64,000 bases of DNA from Ciona intestinalis (Eukaryota > Chordata > Ascidiacea > Phlebobranchia > Cionidae): the NCBI RefSeq assembly GCF_000224145.3, contig NC_020175.2, forward strand, positions 161,652-225,651, written 5' to 3'. Below the pieces are notes generated by a model. The model did not search any database and had not been told where the DNA came from. It saw nothing but the letters and a program-made list of their open reading frames with translations. This document shows positions 23,486 through 33,286 of this stretch, one piece after another. Each line of letters starts with the position of its first letter. Position 1 is the stretch's first letter. The translations under genes were made by a program, and so were the position numbers.

Positions 23486-24000
23486 ATGAAGTGGATTTGG
23501 TTTGTGTTGCTTGCAGAAGCTATGACCGTAGTTGATTCACGTAAGGTGTTTACGTTGAAGTTGTAAAAATGTATTTATTAGAAAAAATTATCAACAGATC
23601 GACCGCTGACCAACAGGGGGAGTTATGAAGTATTTTCGTTTTCCACGAAAGCTAAAACAATGGCAGAGGTAGTCTACAGGATGTGCTTGCCGAAAGTTCC
23701 TGATTACGTTCACGCAACAGCAAGACCGAGCAACACATCTTTGCCCCACAAGTTTAATCTGACCATTCTTGAAATTAAGAGAGGAACCTTTGTAGTTGAA
23801 ATAGAGCGAGTTGATCAAGCTACAGGGTGGGATTGGATGCCGATAACTGTGGATTGGTTCTCATATATAGGTACGAATGTAAAACTATTACATCATCACG
23901 AATGATAACATTCTTATTTAGCTTAATATTAATTTATTATAATATATAAAAGATAAATTTCATTTTTCTTACAGGTAACGTGATGTTTATTAAAATCTGA
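23486..24000 (+). CDS. Small secreted H-type-lectin-like protein
   Basis: Three exons join in phase: 23486-23540, 23598-23870 and 23975-24000, with very short introns of 57 and 104 bp and GT-AG borders. The product is 117 residues. It opens with a signal-peptide-like MKWIWFVLLAEAMTVVDS. The rest is one domain with FNLTILEIKRGTFVVEIER, then GWDWMPITVDWFSYIG and a C-terminal NVMFIKI. The alternation of beta strands and the final aromatic W-F/I-x-Y/A-I strand resemble the H-type lectin (discoidin/Helix agglutinin) fold. I recognise this by pattern only, and ligand residues cannot be assigned. The gene stands alone in a repeat-rich island. A different secreted beta-sandwich family remains possible. 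Confidence 0.55.
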
Positions 24001-24002
24001 TC

Positions 24003-24766
24003 CTTTGGTTCCCGGATGCTGCAGATAGAAGAGAAATATATCTTAACCCGTCATCCAAGTACTGTATTGACAATGGTGGTCGATTAGTGGATATTGTGGA
24101 TAAAGCGATGTACGACGTGGTTTATAACTATAGTCGACAAACCGTAGTATTCGGATCACATGGTTGGGTTGACATTTAGCTCGGTTCAAGTTACAACACA
24201 ACGGTAAGGCTGGAATACGCACATTATATATAACCTGTTCATGTATGCATTACATTAATTCACTTAGCGCTGCGTTCTTCACAGATGCGTGTAAAACAAA
24301 TATATTTTGCCCGTTAAACGGAAGTAAACAACTTAAATATGTGCCGGAAATAGCGCTGCTTTTATATTTACGATGTTTTCGTGAACCAAGTAAAATGTTT
24401 GTTACGTTATAGCAAGGATTCACACGTGGATACATTGCATCATAATAGCCATTGTTTAACCTGTCAATTAAATGTGACATAATAGTGATTCAATCTGTGA
24501 TTATTTGCGTCAAATTTGCATTTTAACATGTAGGATCTCGAAAACAGGTATATACCCAAAATGTGGGAGTTCTGTCATAACTATTCAATTAGCCATTTGT
24601 TCTTTATCGAAAAATTTAATTTAATGTAAACTTTTACCCCATACAGACTGATACAGTGACGCAGAGCAACGGGAAACCTGGTTATCACGGAAGTTGGCAC
24701 GAGACGCGCACCGGATTGGTGCTTCAAATCCAACCACCAAGTTCAACCAGCAATACGGAATATTGA
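24003..24766 (+). pseudogene. Two-exon coding segment with an in-frame TAG
   Basis: An open stretch (LWFPDAADRREIYLNPSSKY.. VVFGSHGWVDI) reaches a TAG at 24177-24179, then continues LGSSYNTT to a GT donor at 24204. An acceptor before 24647 leads, in the same phase, to TDTVTQSNGKPGYHGSWHET.. and a stop at 24764-24766. The phase match across a 443-bp intron argues that both pieces once belonged to one gene. A single CAG-to-TAG change would explain the stop. No start codon or upstream exon is evident. The only candidate upstream is the lectin-like gene, whose last exon ends in another frame. No family recognised. Confidence 0.4.
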
Positions 24767-24975
24767 ATTATCCTCCGACATCGGATGCTACCGTTACACA
24801 ACTGTGTTCAATTAATCTAATGCAGCTTGGTTAGCATAAGTTGGATGAATTGATACTTAAATGGGTGAATGTGACGTTTATACAAGAGTCAAATCACTCA
24901 TTATTTTGCTCTTATTGATATCAGGTATAGTTTAATATAAAATGGCTACTCCGGCATTAAAACTTTAATTATATT

Positions 24976-25023
24976 ATACCAACGTTTCGTCTGCCATACG
25001 GCGAGACTTCATCATACTGGTAT
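24976..25023 (-). ncRNA. Hammerhead-ribozyme-like motif, as in Penelope-like retroelements
   Basis: Read on the minus strand: ATACCAGT, then ATGATGA, a hairpin GTCTCGCC-GTAT-GGCAGAC, then GAAAC, then GTTGGTAT. The hairpin pairs fully except for one bulged C (stem II). ATACCA pairs with TTGGTAT across the motif (stem I). The core needs CTGATGA..GAAA; here the first C is A, so this copy may not cleave. Minimal hammerheads of this plan are known in the terminal repeats of Penelope-like elements. I see no reverse transcriptase frame next to it, so it is probably a remnant. Confidence 0.55.
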
Positions 25024-25136
25024 GGACTTTACTCTGTCGTCTATTGTGCAGCATCGTTGATTATTTATTGCGAATATATTGATTGTGTCTTGCTTATTGT
25101 GGTTGTATATATTCTACATCGCTTAATGTTTAATAT

Positions 25137-25288
25137 ATATGGTGGGGAAGAGGGGACACCTCCAGAACATTATTTCGTGTTTTAAACAATAAGGTTTTGT
25201 AATTCTTTGAATGTTCTTTGTTTATACCAAATGCTAAGACGAGAAAATGGAATGAAAAGGCGTCCCATCTTTCCCCACCCTACTATAC
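25137..25288. mobile_element. MITE family A copy, shortened
   Basis: Starts ATGGTGGGGAAGAGGGGACACC and ends CGTCCCATCTTTCCCCACCC TACTATA. The inner TGTAATTCTTTGAATGTTCTTTG matches the copies at 11125 and 38101. About 50 bp of the left interior is missing. Confidence 0.75.
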
Positions 25289-26111
25289 CTGTTTTACGTA
25301 ATATTTCTCTGCATAAAATTAACTCGTCCTGTAGACACAGCCAACGTGACTATAGAGTCACGCGTTTTTTCCAACTGTATAGAATTGTTTGGCCGGAATT
25401 TTAAAATATTTAAATTCTCCGACGGCCTCTAAGCAGCCTTTTACCCACGACAGCAAAAAAACAAGCGTTTGTCCGAAAGTTCACCTTTCGTATTTTATTA
25501 ATCGTTGTTGTGCAGTTCGCAATGTTATATTAAACCGAAATTAATCCAAACATTTTAGTATTTTACCATAGTCATGATGTCTATTATAAAAGGCGGGTCA
25601 ATATCAGTTGGCCAACTACAAAATTTCAGCAACTACAAGACAAGCGGGCCACCCATGGTAGCATAAATTAGAGTGGCCATAACTAGTTTACGAGTGACCT
25701 CTCTCATATGTGTTAGTAAGATGGGTTTATATCAAGTTATCGGAAATTTCGAGGCATAAACTTTACGTCTGTTATCCTTAGAGTTGCTTTGATTTTGCGC
25801 AGGTAAATATTTTATGTCAACAGAAATATTTCCAATACTGATTATCAGAATACAAATCTAACATTATCAGGATAGAAGAAAGCAAACTACGTAATCGTTC
25901 ATGTGGTTAACAATGGTCTACGAATCTTACACACTGAAAACTGGATATAAACTTTCGGGATATAAACGAAAACTACAAAATTAATCAACACAAATTAAAA
26001 TTTATTTAAATTAGTATCCAATACCACCTTTGTAAAACACTTTTCGTTATACAATAACAAACAAATGAAAATATACGATCAATGGTGTTTTACACCCGAC
26101 AAAATAATACG
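25289..26111. other. Intergenic, nothing recognised
   Basis: AT-rich sequence without open frames or repeats that I could match to other parts of the window. Confidence 0.3.
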
Positions 26112-26330
26112 ACCGGCGCCGTGGCAAAGTGGTTAGCGCGCCTGCCTCTAACCAAGAGGTAATGGGCTCAAGGCCCGTCGCTGCTACCATTGTGGGCGTA
26201 TGTGTTCTGGCAGACTAACACTATATAGACTTTTTATTTATATTTGCACTGCAACGTAAACAAAGCCAAAGGCTACCGATTACTGTACGTGTTATACCAA
26301 CAGATTCCCGATATATGAATGAATGTAATT
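26112..26330 (+). repeat. tRNA-derived SINE with second-family tail
   Basis: The best-preserved head in the window: A box GTGGCAAAGTGGTTAGCGCG, B-box-like GGGCTCAAGGCCCG, then CTGCTACCATTGTGGGCG. From about 26211 it switches to the tail of the second SINE family (CTTTTTATTTATATTTGCAC, GTAAACAAAGCCAAAGG). The element is therefore a composite or a SINE inserted next to another. It runs up to the assembly gap. Confidence 0.7.
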
Positions 26331-26380
26331 NNNNNNNNNNNNNNNNNNNNNNNNNNNNNNNNNNNNNNNNNNNNNNNNNN
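26331..26380. other. Assembly gap (50 N)
   Basis: A run of 50 N of unknown true length. A single ambiguous base also occurs at 26478. The gap sits at the edge of the right inverted-repeat arm, a common site of assembly failure. Confidence 0.95.
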
Positions 26381-26746
26381 ATGTCACGTTAGTTGGTAGG
26401 CTACACTTGCTTTCATATGTGTGCAGTTAAGTAATAAATGTGTAATAAGGTAATATACACCAACATTTTATGTATTCNTTTGTCGAACTTGTGTTTTTTC
26501 ATTACAAATCCATTGTATTGCACTGGTTTGGTTTTAATAAGGATTCAAAATTGCCCCTAATAGGTTTATTTGACATATAATAGCAGTGGCGTCGATTTTA
26601 TAAAAATGTAGGGGTTGCGATATTAAAACGTATTACCTGGAAGTCGGTTTGTAAAACACGTAAAATGCGTTGTAATAAAGGGCTAATTAATACTATACTA
26701 ATTAGTTTAAGCCGTGCTCATCCACTAGATCTTTAATCTCTTGTTT
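26381..26746 (-). repeat. Long inverted repeat, right arm
   Basis: The reverse complement of 26440-26746 matches 19487-19797. The reverse complement of 26381-26420 matches 20634-20673. Only a short unrelated bridge separates the two matches, against about 830 bp in the left arm. Confidence 0.8.
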
Positions 26747-26799
26747 CAAAATATTTTATACAGTGCAATTATTTATTTAAAGTTTAAGGTACATTTTGA

Positions 26800-27110
26800 A
26801 TTTAACATTTTGATTAAACAGTAAAGTAATCGTTAATTAATCGCTAATTATGCGGTTTTAAATCTGAAAATTTAGTCTAAAATTTATGAATATATATCAT
26901 GATTTAATTTCAATCAAGAGATTGAAGAATGAATGCTGAAAATAAGAATTGCGAAACGATTTGTATGACCACTTACGTGCTCAACAACTGAATGAATGAA
27001 TGAAATTTATTTCGTCTCTTCGGTCACGATAACGAAGAACGGGAGAGTTTACAAAAGCGAAAAGACAGGTAGTAACGGTAAAACAACACAGTTGTTAAAA
27101 CACGCTTATT
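26800..27110. repeat. Family C module and a TGAATGAA-ended element
   Basis: 26800-26960 repeats the CAATCAAGAGATTGAAGAATGAATGC block of family C. At 26994 a (TGAA)n run begins, followed by ATTTATTTCGTCTCTTCGGT. Read in reverse, this looks like the 3' tail of a LINE or SINE ending in (TTCA)n. Assignment is weak. Confidence 0.4.
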
Positions 27111-27828
27111 GATAAAAAAAAGAAAGAAAGAATGTTTTGGATAAAAGGCGTGACCGAATTACACCCTACAGACGATACAATGTAAAAGTTAAGTAAATAA
27201 CTTTTTATTAAACATTTTAAAGTTCTAATTGGAAGAAAAGTCTGCGTAAGGACACAAACCGTACAATGGGGGGAGTCAGCCTTGGAGGGGGAGAAGAAGA
27301 TTGATCCAAAGATTGGAGCATGATGGAAAAACAAAACCCCCAAAAAGAAATTCCACCAAAGTTTACAGTAAACAATTTCGAGGGCACACTTATGTAAGAT
27401 TTAGAACAATTGCGTTACATTAATACACAAACCGACGGAAAAGGATCTAGATGACCACTCACGTGCTCAATAATATAGATTAAAAATATTTTTCTTCGTG
27501 AAAGCATTGTTGCAACTCGTCGCGTAAAGTGACGTCACAATGCCCAATCCCAATAATTCCCATTAATCAATATCAACACTGCGGATACGACTTAATTATT
27601 TCATGGGAGACTATTCTCATAAAATCACAATTTAATTGTAAGGTATACAGCACAACTGCTTGGTAGACTATTACTATAATGGAGTGAACAGCACTACGGT
27701 AAGTCTAATACTAAGAAAGAAGGACAAGTAGCGCGATAAGTCTACACTACAGTGAGCAGACACAATAAACAGTTTACAACAACACGATATTTTGTAAAGA
27801 AATCCATAATAAGTCAAGCACAAGTAAT

Positions 27829-28913
27829 TCATGATTTAACCTTTCTTCTGTTTCGTTGATTTGGAATTTCTTTCGATCCAATTTGTCGTTCACCTTCAAT
27901 CAAATGTACACGCATTGCGGATATAAGTAGAAATGCACCGTAATGTCGTAAGCGTGATTCGGTCCACTTGCTTGCCGAACCATAGCATGTCCCACGTTTA
28001 CAGTTAGTCAAATGAGGAACTCCTAAAGCAGCTATCATTGCTGCTTCTCTTGTACATGCTTCCTCTGAAACAACGTTTTGGAAAACACGGAGTAGTATAA
28101 CACCGCAATCCTTTCTTTTTTTCCATATATCCAGAATTTGCTGCAGCTTATCACTGCATTCGTTTTGTGTCCTTGCACCAATGGCGTCTTTTAGGTGATC
28201 GAAATCTCTTGTGCCTTTTCCTTTACCGACATAAAATATTGCACCACAGAAAATCATTAAGCAGTCTACCTCACTCAGTTGGTTTATTCGCGAAGACAGG
28301 TTTTTCGTAACCCTAGGATCTAAGAGCAAGTAGTTAAAACAATCCTTAGTGTTACCTCCCTTTAGTTCTACGCTACAATGGGCAAATTCATCTCTCAAAG
28401 TTTGGTCATCTTTATTACGAATACGAATACTCGGCAATCGTTTGGAATTAAACAAGTGGTGTAATTCTTGTGAATATGGCATGCTGCATTTAACATTTGA
28501 ACAATGATTACCCGTCCCTCTCTGTCTGTACAAAAATAGTTTTTTTTGATATTGTTTTCTGCCTGGTGCAATCGGGCCCACTGTAACTCCATAAGAAATG
28601 AGTTCCGATCGCAATTCTGCATCTGTCATTCGTTGAATTTCGAGTGGTAATGGTGTGTCTAATGTTTCATCAAGACTAAGATTTCCGCACAGTTCCTCTA
28701 AGTCACTTTCAATAAAGGATTTCCAACACGAATACATTTCAATGGCACCTGCAGAAGTTGCAGTATAGAATGACAGTTTAGTAATATGGGTGATATGGTG
28801 GTAGATCGGCAAATATGCTCAATAAATGAATAACCATCAGAGTCCGAAAATACGCACAAACATGTATGTTGAATCAACAGTTTTGCCGCGTCATTTTGAA
28901 AGTTGTGGAGGCT
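27829..28913 (-). CDS. ANKLE1: ANKLE1-like LEM-domain GIY-YIG endonuclease
   Basis: The long frame (M at 28812, 327 residues, stop at 27829) carries a LEM domain at about residues 62-97 (MTDAELRSELISYGVTVGPI). It also carries a GIY-YIG nuclease domain at about 160-300, with FCGAIFYVGKGKGTRDFDHL, ACTREAAMIAALGVPHLTNC and a final LIEGERQIGSKEIPN. This order and the C-terminal wording match ANKLE1, a metazoan nuclease that cuts DNA bridges at the midbody. Family members begin with ankyrin repeats. A candidate upstream exon, 28835-28913 (FQNDAAKLLIQHTCLCVFSD), looks like part of one. It joins in phase to 28748 through an 86-bp GT-AG intron, making the ATG at 28812 intronic. Further 5' exons were not found and may be lost or lie beyond the element at 29462. 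Confidence 0.8.
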
Positions 28914-29279
28914 CTGCAAATATCGATACAACGGGTGAGCTTATATCCTCAGTTTGAACTAAGGTCTCGTACTTTAAAAGGTGTTTTTACTGTGCCGAAT
29001 CTGGATACAGCTACAGGATATGTCGTGGGCAGAGTAATCTTCTGGAATCTGTTTCTTTAATTTTTTCTTTCTGTTGGTGTTATATCCAATTCAGTCAAAC
29101 GCGCAATGCTTTTGAATTATATTTACGATTGTTGATTGCAAATTGCGATAAATAAGAGAAAGAAAATAATATTAGTAAATAAATCTGTAAATATGCGAAT
29201 AAACAATAATGTGAAAGATATATAACTGAAAATTCGTGGCTATAAGGCTAATTTTGTTAACTACAGAACAAACTTCTAA
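28914..29279. other. Upstream of the ANKLE1-like gene
   Basis: AT-rich. More 5' exons of the nuclease gene would be expected here, but no ankyrin-like frame with proper splice sites was found. Confidence 0.3.
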
Positions 29280-29457
29280 TGAGTAAGCACGTATTAAACT
29301 AATTAGCATAATATTAATTCACCCTTTTACTACAATGGTCGACTGAGCTCATTTAAAAACAAACCAGAATTAACCAAAAAGCGGGTTTCAGTCGTCGTTG
29401 CTGACTGTGGAGCAGTAGGTAGAATGCATTTATTCGTGTATTATAACTCAAGGAGAC
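29280..29457 (-). repeat. Repeat family C, right module in reverse
   Basis: GAGTAAGCACGTATTAAACT..GGTCGACTGAGCTC and AAGCGGGTTTCAGTCGTCG are the reverse complement of 32800-32950. Interrupted by the TTAA element. Confidence 0.7.
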
Positions 29458-29461
29458 TTAA

Positions 29462-30170
29462 GGCGGGTTCACACTACGGGCGATAAAAGCGCTGCCGATG
29501 GGAGAGAGCGATTGTCGGCCGACAAAAGGATTCACACACAAACGTAAAATCGGCTGGTATCCTGTTCTGTTTGGCGCGAAGCTGGAAATTACATTTAATC
29601 GTTTTAACGTAAATATGCGATAAAAACAGAGAAAAATACCCAGAAAGGAATATAATTTCGTTTAGCAGGCATTGACTTTCAAAAATATTAGCGCAGATGC
29701 CGAATTTGTCAAGTAATTGGCTAATGTTATATCTGCCATATAGTTTGGTTTTATTTGATCACTTTTCTACAAAGTAATTGTGTATTAAACACGCCCGTGT
29801 AATATTGAACTGTTTTAATCATTTTTGATGAAGTTGGTTATAACAATAGTCGCAAAACACTTTAACAAACGCTATTTTCAATAATATTACGCTAAATTTA
29901 CAATATAGTATTCCTGCAATAAAATATATTCATATTTACATTCATATTTACTCGAAAATTATCTACACGGTTTAATTTACAGCGTAACAGTTCACGCTTA
30001 AATTGTTACTTTTCGCGCCAAAGCCGTTCATCGCTAGCGATCATCGGCAGAGTAGAAACTGTTTCTAATCGAATTTCTGTCGCTCGTATCGCTAGCGATG
30101 GAGGAAGTGACGTCAGAAAATCGCCAGACTCTCTCGAATCGCCAGCCATCGGCGCTAGTGTTAACCCGCC
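29462..30170. mobile_element. TTAA-flanked non-autonomous transposon (piggyBac-like)
   Basis: This is a 709-bp element bounded on both sides by TTAA (29458-29461 and 30171-30174). The terminal inverted repeats are GGCGGGTTCACACTA and, from the other end, GGCGGGTTAACACTA (14 of 15). GCGATT/GGCGAT and GAGAGAG blocks follow in both subterminal regions. It has no transposase frame. A TTAA target duplication is the hallmark of piggyBac-type insertion. It sits inside repeat family C, so it arrived later. Confidence 0.85.
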
Positions 30171-30230
30171 TTAATGATGTGTGATGGCTGAGTGATTGGT
30201 AACGACAACAACAAAAACAACAAGAGAGCA

Positions 30231-30400
30231 CACCTCTAAAGAGTGAGCTCGTAATATAGTTAGCATAAATTTAATCAACCCTTTTACTACAGCGGTTGAC
30301 TAAGCTTGATCAAAAACAAATTAGAATAACCAACAAAGCGGGTTTCGGTCATCATTTGTGACCCTGTAGCAGTAGGTTGAATGTATTCTTTAATCACGCG
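30231..30400 (-). repeat. Repeat family C, right module, further copy
   Basis: GAGTGAGCTCGTAATATAGTTAGCAT..GCGGTTGACTAAGCTTGATC and AACAAAGCGGGTTTCGGTCA repeat the block at 29280 at lower identity. Confidence 0.6.
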
Positions 30401-32433
30401 GTAATTATGTAATAAAATAAATTAATATTAATCATATGATGTTTAACTAAAAATGTTTCTTATACCATAAATGATAATAAGGTATAAGAGTAGTGCTTTC
30501 AATTCGTCCCCACTTAAATGGAAATAGTTTGGTCCAGGCATTAATCGTTGTGTGGATTCCTTATCTCACTAAGTTTTCCAACATACCATTTAGCTGAAAG
30601 TAAGTTAATATGACATTAAAGCTACAAAAATTGCGGTCGCTGGTCATTAGCAAGTATATAGCAGCAAAACTTTAATACTTGAATCTACTAACATTAAGTT
30701 AAACGGTAAAGCACTATAGTAGAAAGTCTGTATTAAACTGATTCAAACGTTCACATCTGCGGAGCGTCCTTTTACGTCCCTGCTGTCCTTAACAGAATAT
30801 GACTTTATTTACCTCTTCGCAAAACGACAGTCGTTAAAAATACGCTGAGGGTAAAAACTACTTGAATAAAAGTGTGGCTGTTAAACCTACTTTGCCTCAT
30901 ATCTATTTTAATTGGTGACTTGCTGTATACATTGTTACGACTCTCTATTTAACGATGAGAATAACTAAAGTCTAGTTGTTCCAACGCTAGGTATAACCAT
31001 GGTGGCTATATAGCCTAACTGCGCAAAAAGCGTTTGCTAATACGAGCACAAAAAGCGTTTGCTAATGGTTTGTTAGAAAAGCAATTCTGGTACGACCGTG
31101 AAAGCAATACTTATCAAAATAAGGGGTAGCGACAAACCCAGCACCCCATACGTAGCGGGCTACAGCTGTATATATTGTCAGCAGGGCGAACAGACCAAGC
31201 TATTCAAGTTCGTTAAACGGAACGAAGCAAAAGGCCATTGTTCTTTTCTCCGCCACGTTGCAACCGAATCGTAATACTTACTGTGGGGATACGAAAACAA
31301 AATCAATATGCGATTTTAATACATCACATATTACAAACTATTTACCTACCCCAAACTTCTCCACAATATTTAAATATTGCTGGGTTATATACCTTCAGTC
31401 CTTCGCAGTCACCTAAGTTCGAACTATGCAAATTGAACCTCAATCCCCGGCGGGTTGGGCGGAGGTTTTCATGTGTAGCAATGAGGTTACGGATCGGGGT
31501 TTGAGTTTGTAAATAAAGTTAATTGCATCAAGCACCACGTGTGCTACGAACTTGGCGGTAACGAAAATCATATTAAATAATAGAACATAGAGAAGTATGC
31601 ATTAAATTTGTAGGATACAATATTTATCAATTGATGTTCGAACAATACCCATTACGGACAAGAAAAAGAATGTTCAAACTTGATTTTCAAAGCATTTAAT
31701 ATTATTTCGTATAGCATTTATTTCTAATAATAAACTCACTTATTGATTAAAAATAAAAAGGATTTTAAACTGCCCCGTCTTGCCCTGTGTGATTTCGAAT
31801 TGGTAAAATAACCCTGTTGTGCGAATCGCTATATACAATTCCTCGTGTGTTTTAATGTGTTTCTTTGAATTGTTGTCAATTACTAAACAAATATAGGTTA
31901 TTTAACTCGTACATCGCACTTATATCTTTTATAGGATACTAATACGTAATCTGCTCGCTCATTGACCTAAACCGTATTACCAAGTAGTTAAACACTTTAT
32001 TACATGGTCCATTTAGTATTTATGAAACATTTTATTGAGCGATTTTATTGACTATTGCAGCACAATTACAAAATTACTGTGATATGCTACAAATAAATTT
32101 AGTTTTCAAAAGTACGGAACGTCAAAGAAACTGTTTCGTTTACACGCTCATAATCTAATTATGCCAAGCAATTTAAATCAAGCCTAACATTAAGACTTAA
32201 CCCTTTCTACAGCATAATTCGTGTTGTCGTCACTTAAAAACGTTTGTTTTCGTGAATTTGAAGAATTTTTTTAATATTAAACATATATTATGATAAACTA
32301 AAAATATTTTTTCAATTACGATAAATCATAATACTGTATAAGAGTAGTGCTTTCAATACGTAACCGCTTAATTGGTAATATTTATTAATACAAACGTCAA
32401 TCATTGTGTGCGAGTCAAGTAACTGCCATAAAT
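30401..32433. other. Intergenic, mostly unrecognised
   Basis: No gene with protein-like wording. A 21-bp block (CACAAAAAGCGTTTGCTAAT type) is repeated twice at about 31022-31062. 32160-32360 shows faint matches to 18470-18640 (AAACGTTTGTTTTCGTGAAT). Confidence 0.3.
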
Positions 32434-32660
32434 CGGAAAACCGTTAGTAACACAGTAATCGGTAACTTTTGGCTTTGTTTACGTTATTGTGCAAATTTAA
32501 ATAAAAGTGTATACAGTAATAGTCTCTATATCTATTATTAAAAGAAAATAAAACTAACATAATTGTTACGCCGGGCGAGGATCGAAATCGGGACATTCAT
32601 AGGCTATAATCTGTTCCAGGCACGCGCCCAAACCGTTAGGCCACAATTTCCAGTCATGCG
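32434..32660 (-). repeat. Second tRNA-derived SINE family, reverse copy
   Basis: Read in reverse: TGGCCTAACGGTTTGGGCGC (A box), GATTTCGATCCTCGCCCGGC (B box), then CACTTTTATTTAAATTTGCAC and AACGTAAACAAAGCCAAAAG. Same order as 18795-19010. Confidence 0.65.
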
Positions 32661-32689
32661 ATCTGTCGAAACACTTTACAAGTCAACAC

Positions 32690-33030
32690 ATGGTACAGGA
32701 GTTGTACTAAGCGATTTACATATATTCTTTATCAATCACAGAATCCTCATACATCATGAATTTTCTCGAGTTACAGTATATTTATAAATGCATTCTACCT
32801 ATACTGCTCCACAGTCACCAATGGCGACTGAAACCCGCTTTGTTGGTTACTTCTGGTTTGTTTTTGATCGAGCTTTGTCGACCGAGTAGCAAAAGGGTTA
32901 ATTAATATTATGCTAATTAGTTTAATACGTGCTCACTCAATAGAGCTTTGTTCTTTTGTTTGTCGAACAGTTGGTCTTGTTAAGCACGTAATGGTCATAT
33001 AGATCCTTTTTCGTCGAACAGTTCTTCTCG
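32690..33030 (+). repeat. Repeat family C copy
   Basis: CAATGGCGACTGAAACCCGC..TTTTTGATCGAGCTTTGTCG and GCTAATTAGTTTAATACGTG match 17694-17820. It ends with ATAGATCCTTTTTCGTCGAA, the left module. Confidence 0.7.
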
Positions 33031-33039
33031 ACCGGCGAA

Positions 33040-33286
33040 CCCTACACTAACGAGCAAATAAACCAGGGGGCTATACTACTCTGCGAAACTCAATGAAAGC
33101 AGTGGAAAATGAGTTTCCTAAGTGGTATCCTGACTTGCAACTGCGTGGAGGGATAGCAGCGTACAATTTTGGGATCGGCAATGTAGGCTACGATCACCTG
33201 ATGGGATCGATAGGGGAACAACAGGCAATGACTATTCAACTGACGTTATAAAACGAGCAGATTATTTCAAACAAAACGGTTACTAA
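33040..33286 (+). pseudogene. Goose-type lysozyme pseudogene fragment (last exon)
   Basis: Three pieces of the C-terminal part of a g-type lysozyme follow each other in three frames: TNEQINQGAILL, then AVENEFPKWYPDLQLRGGIA and AYNFGIGNV, then GTTGNDYSTDVIKRADYFKQ and NGY with a stop at 33284-33286. The order and wording match the conserved end of the family (LRGGI.AYN.G.GNV...DIGTT..DY..DV..RA..Y). At least two frameshifts separate the pieces, one near 33082-33092 and one near 33197-33203. No upstream lysozyme exons are nearby, and repeat family C ends about 10 bp before. The family is active against bacterial peptidoglycan, but this copy cannot encode a full enzyme. Sequencing errors could mimic one frameshift but less easily two. 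Confidence 0.75.

Noticed and set aside
30034..30231. 65-codon minus-strand frame over the right end of the TTAA element
   Set aside because: It crosses the element boundary and the TTAA duplication, so it cannot be an ancestral gene.
31238..31504. 88-codon plus-strand frame ending in LNPRRVGRRFSC
   Set aside because: No homology that I recognise. It lies in repeat-rich DNA and its length is not notable for this window.
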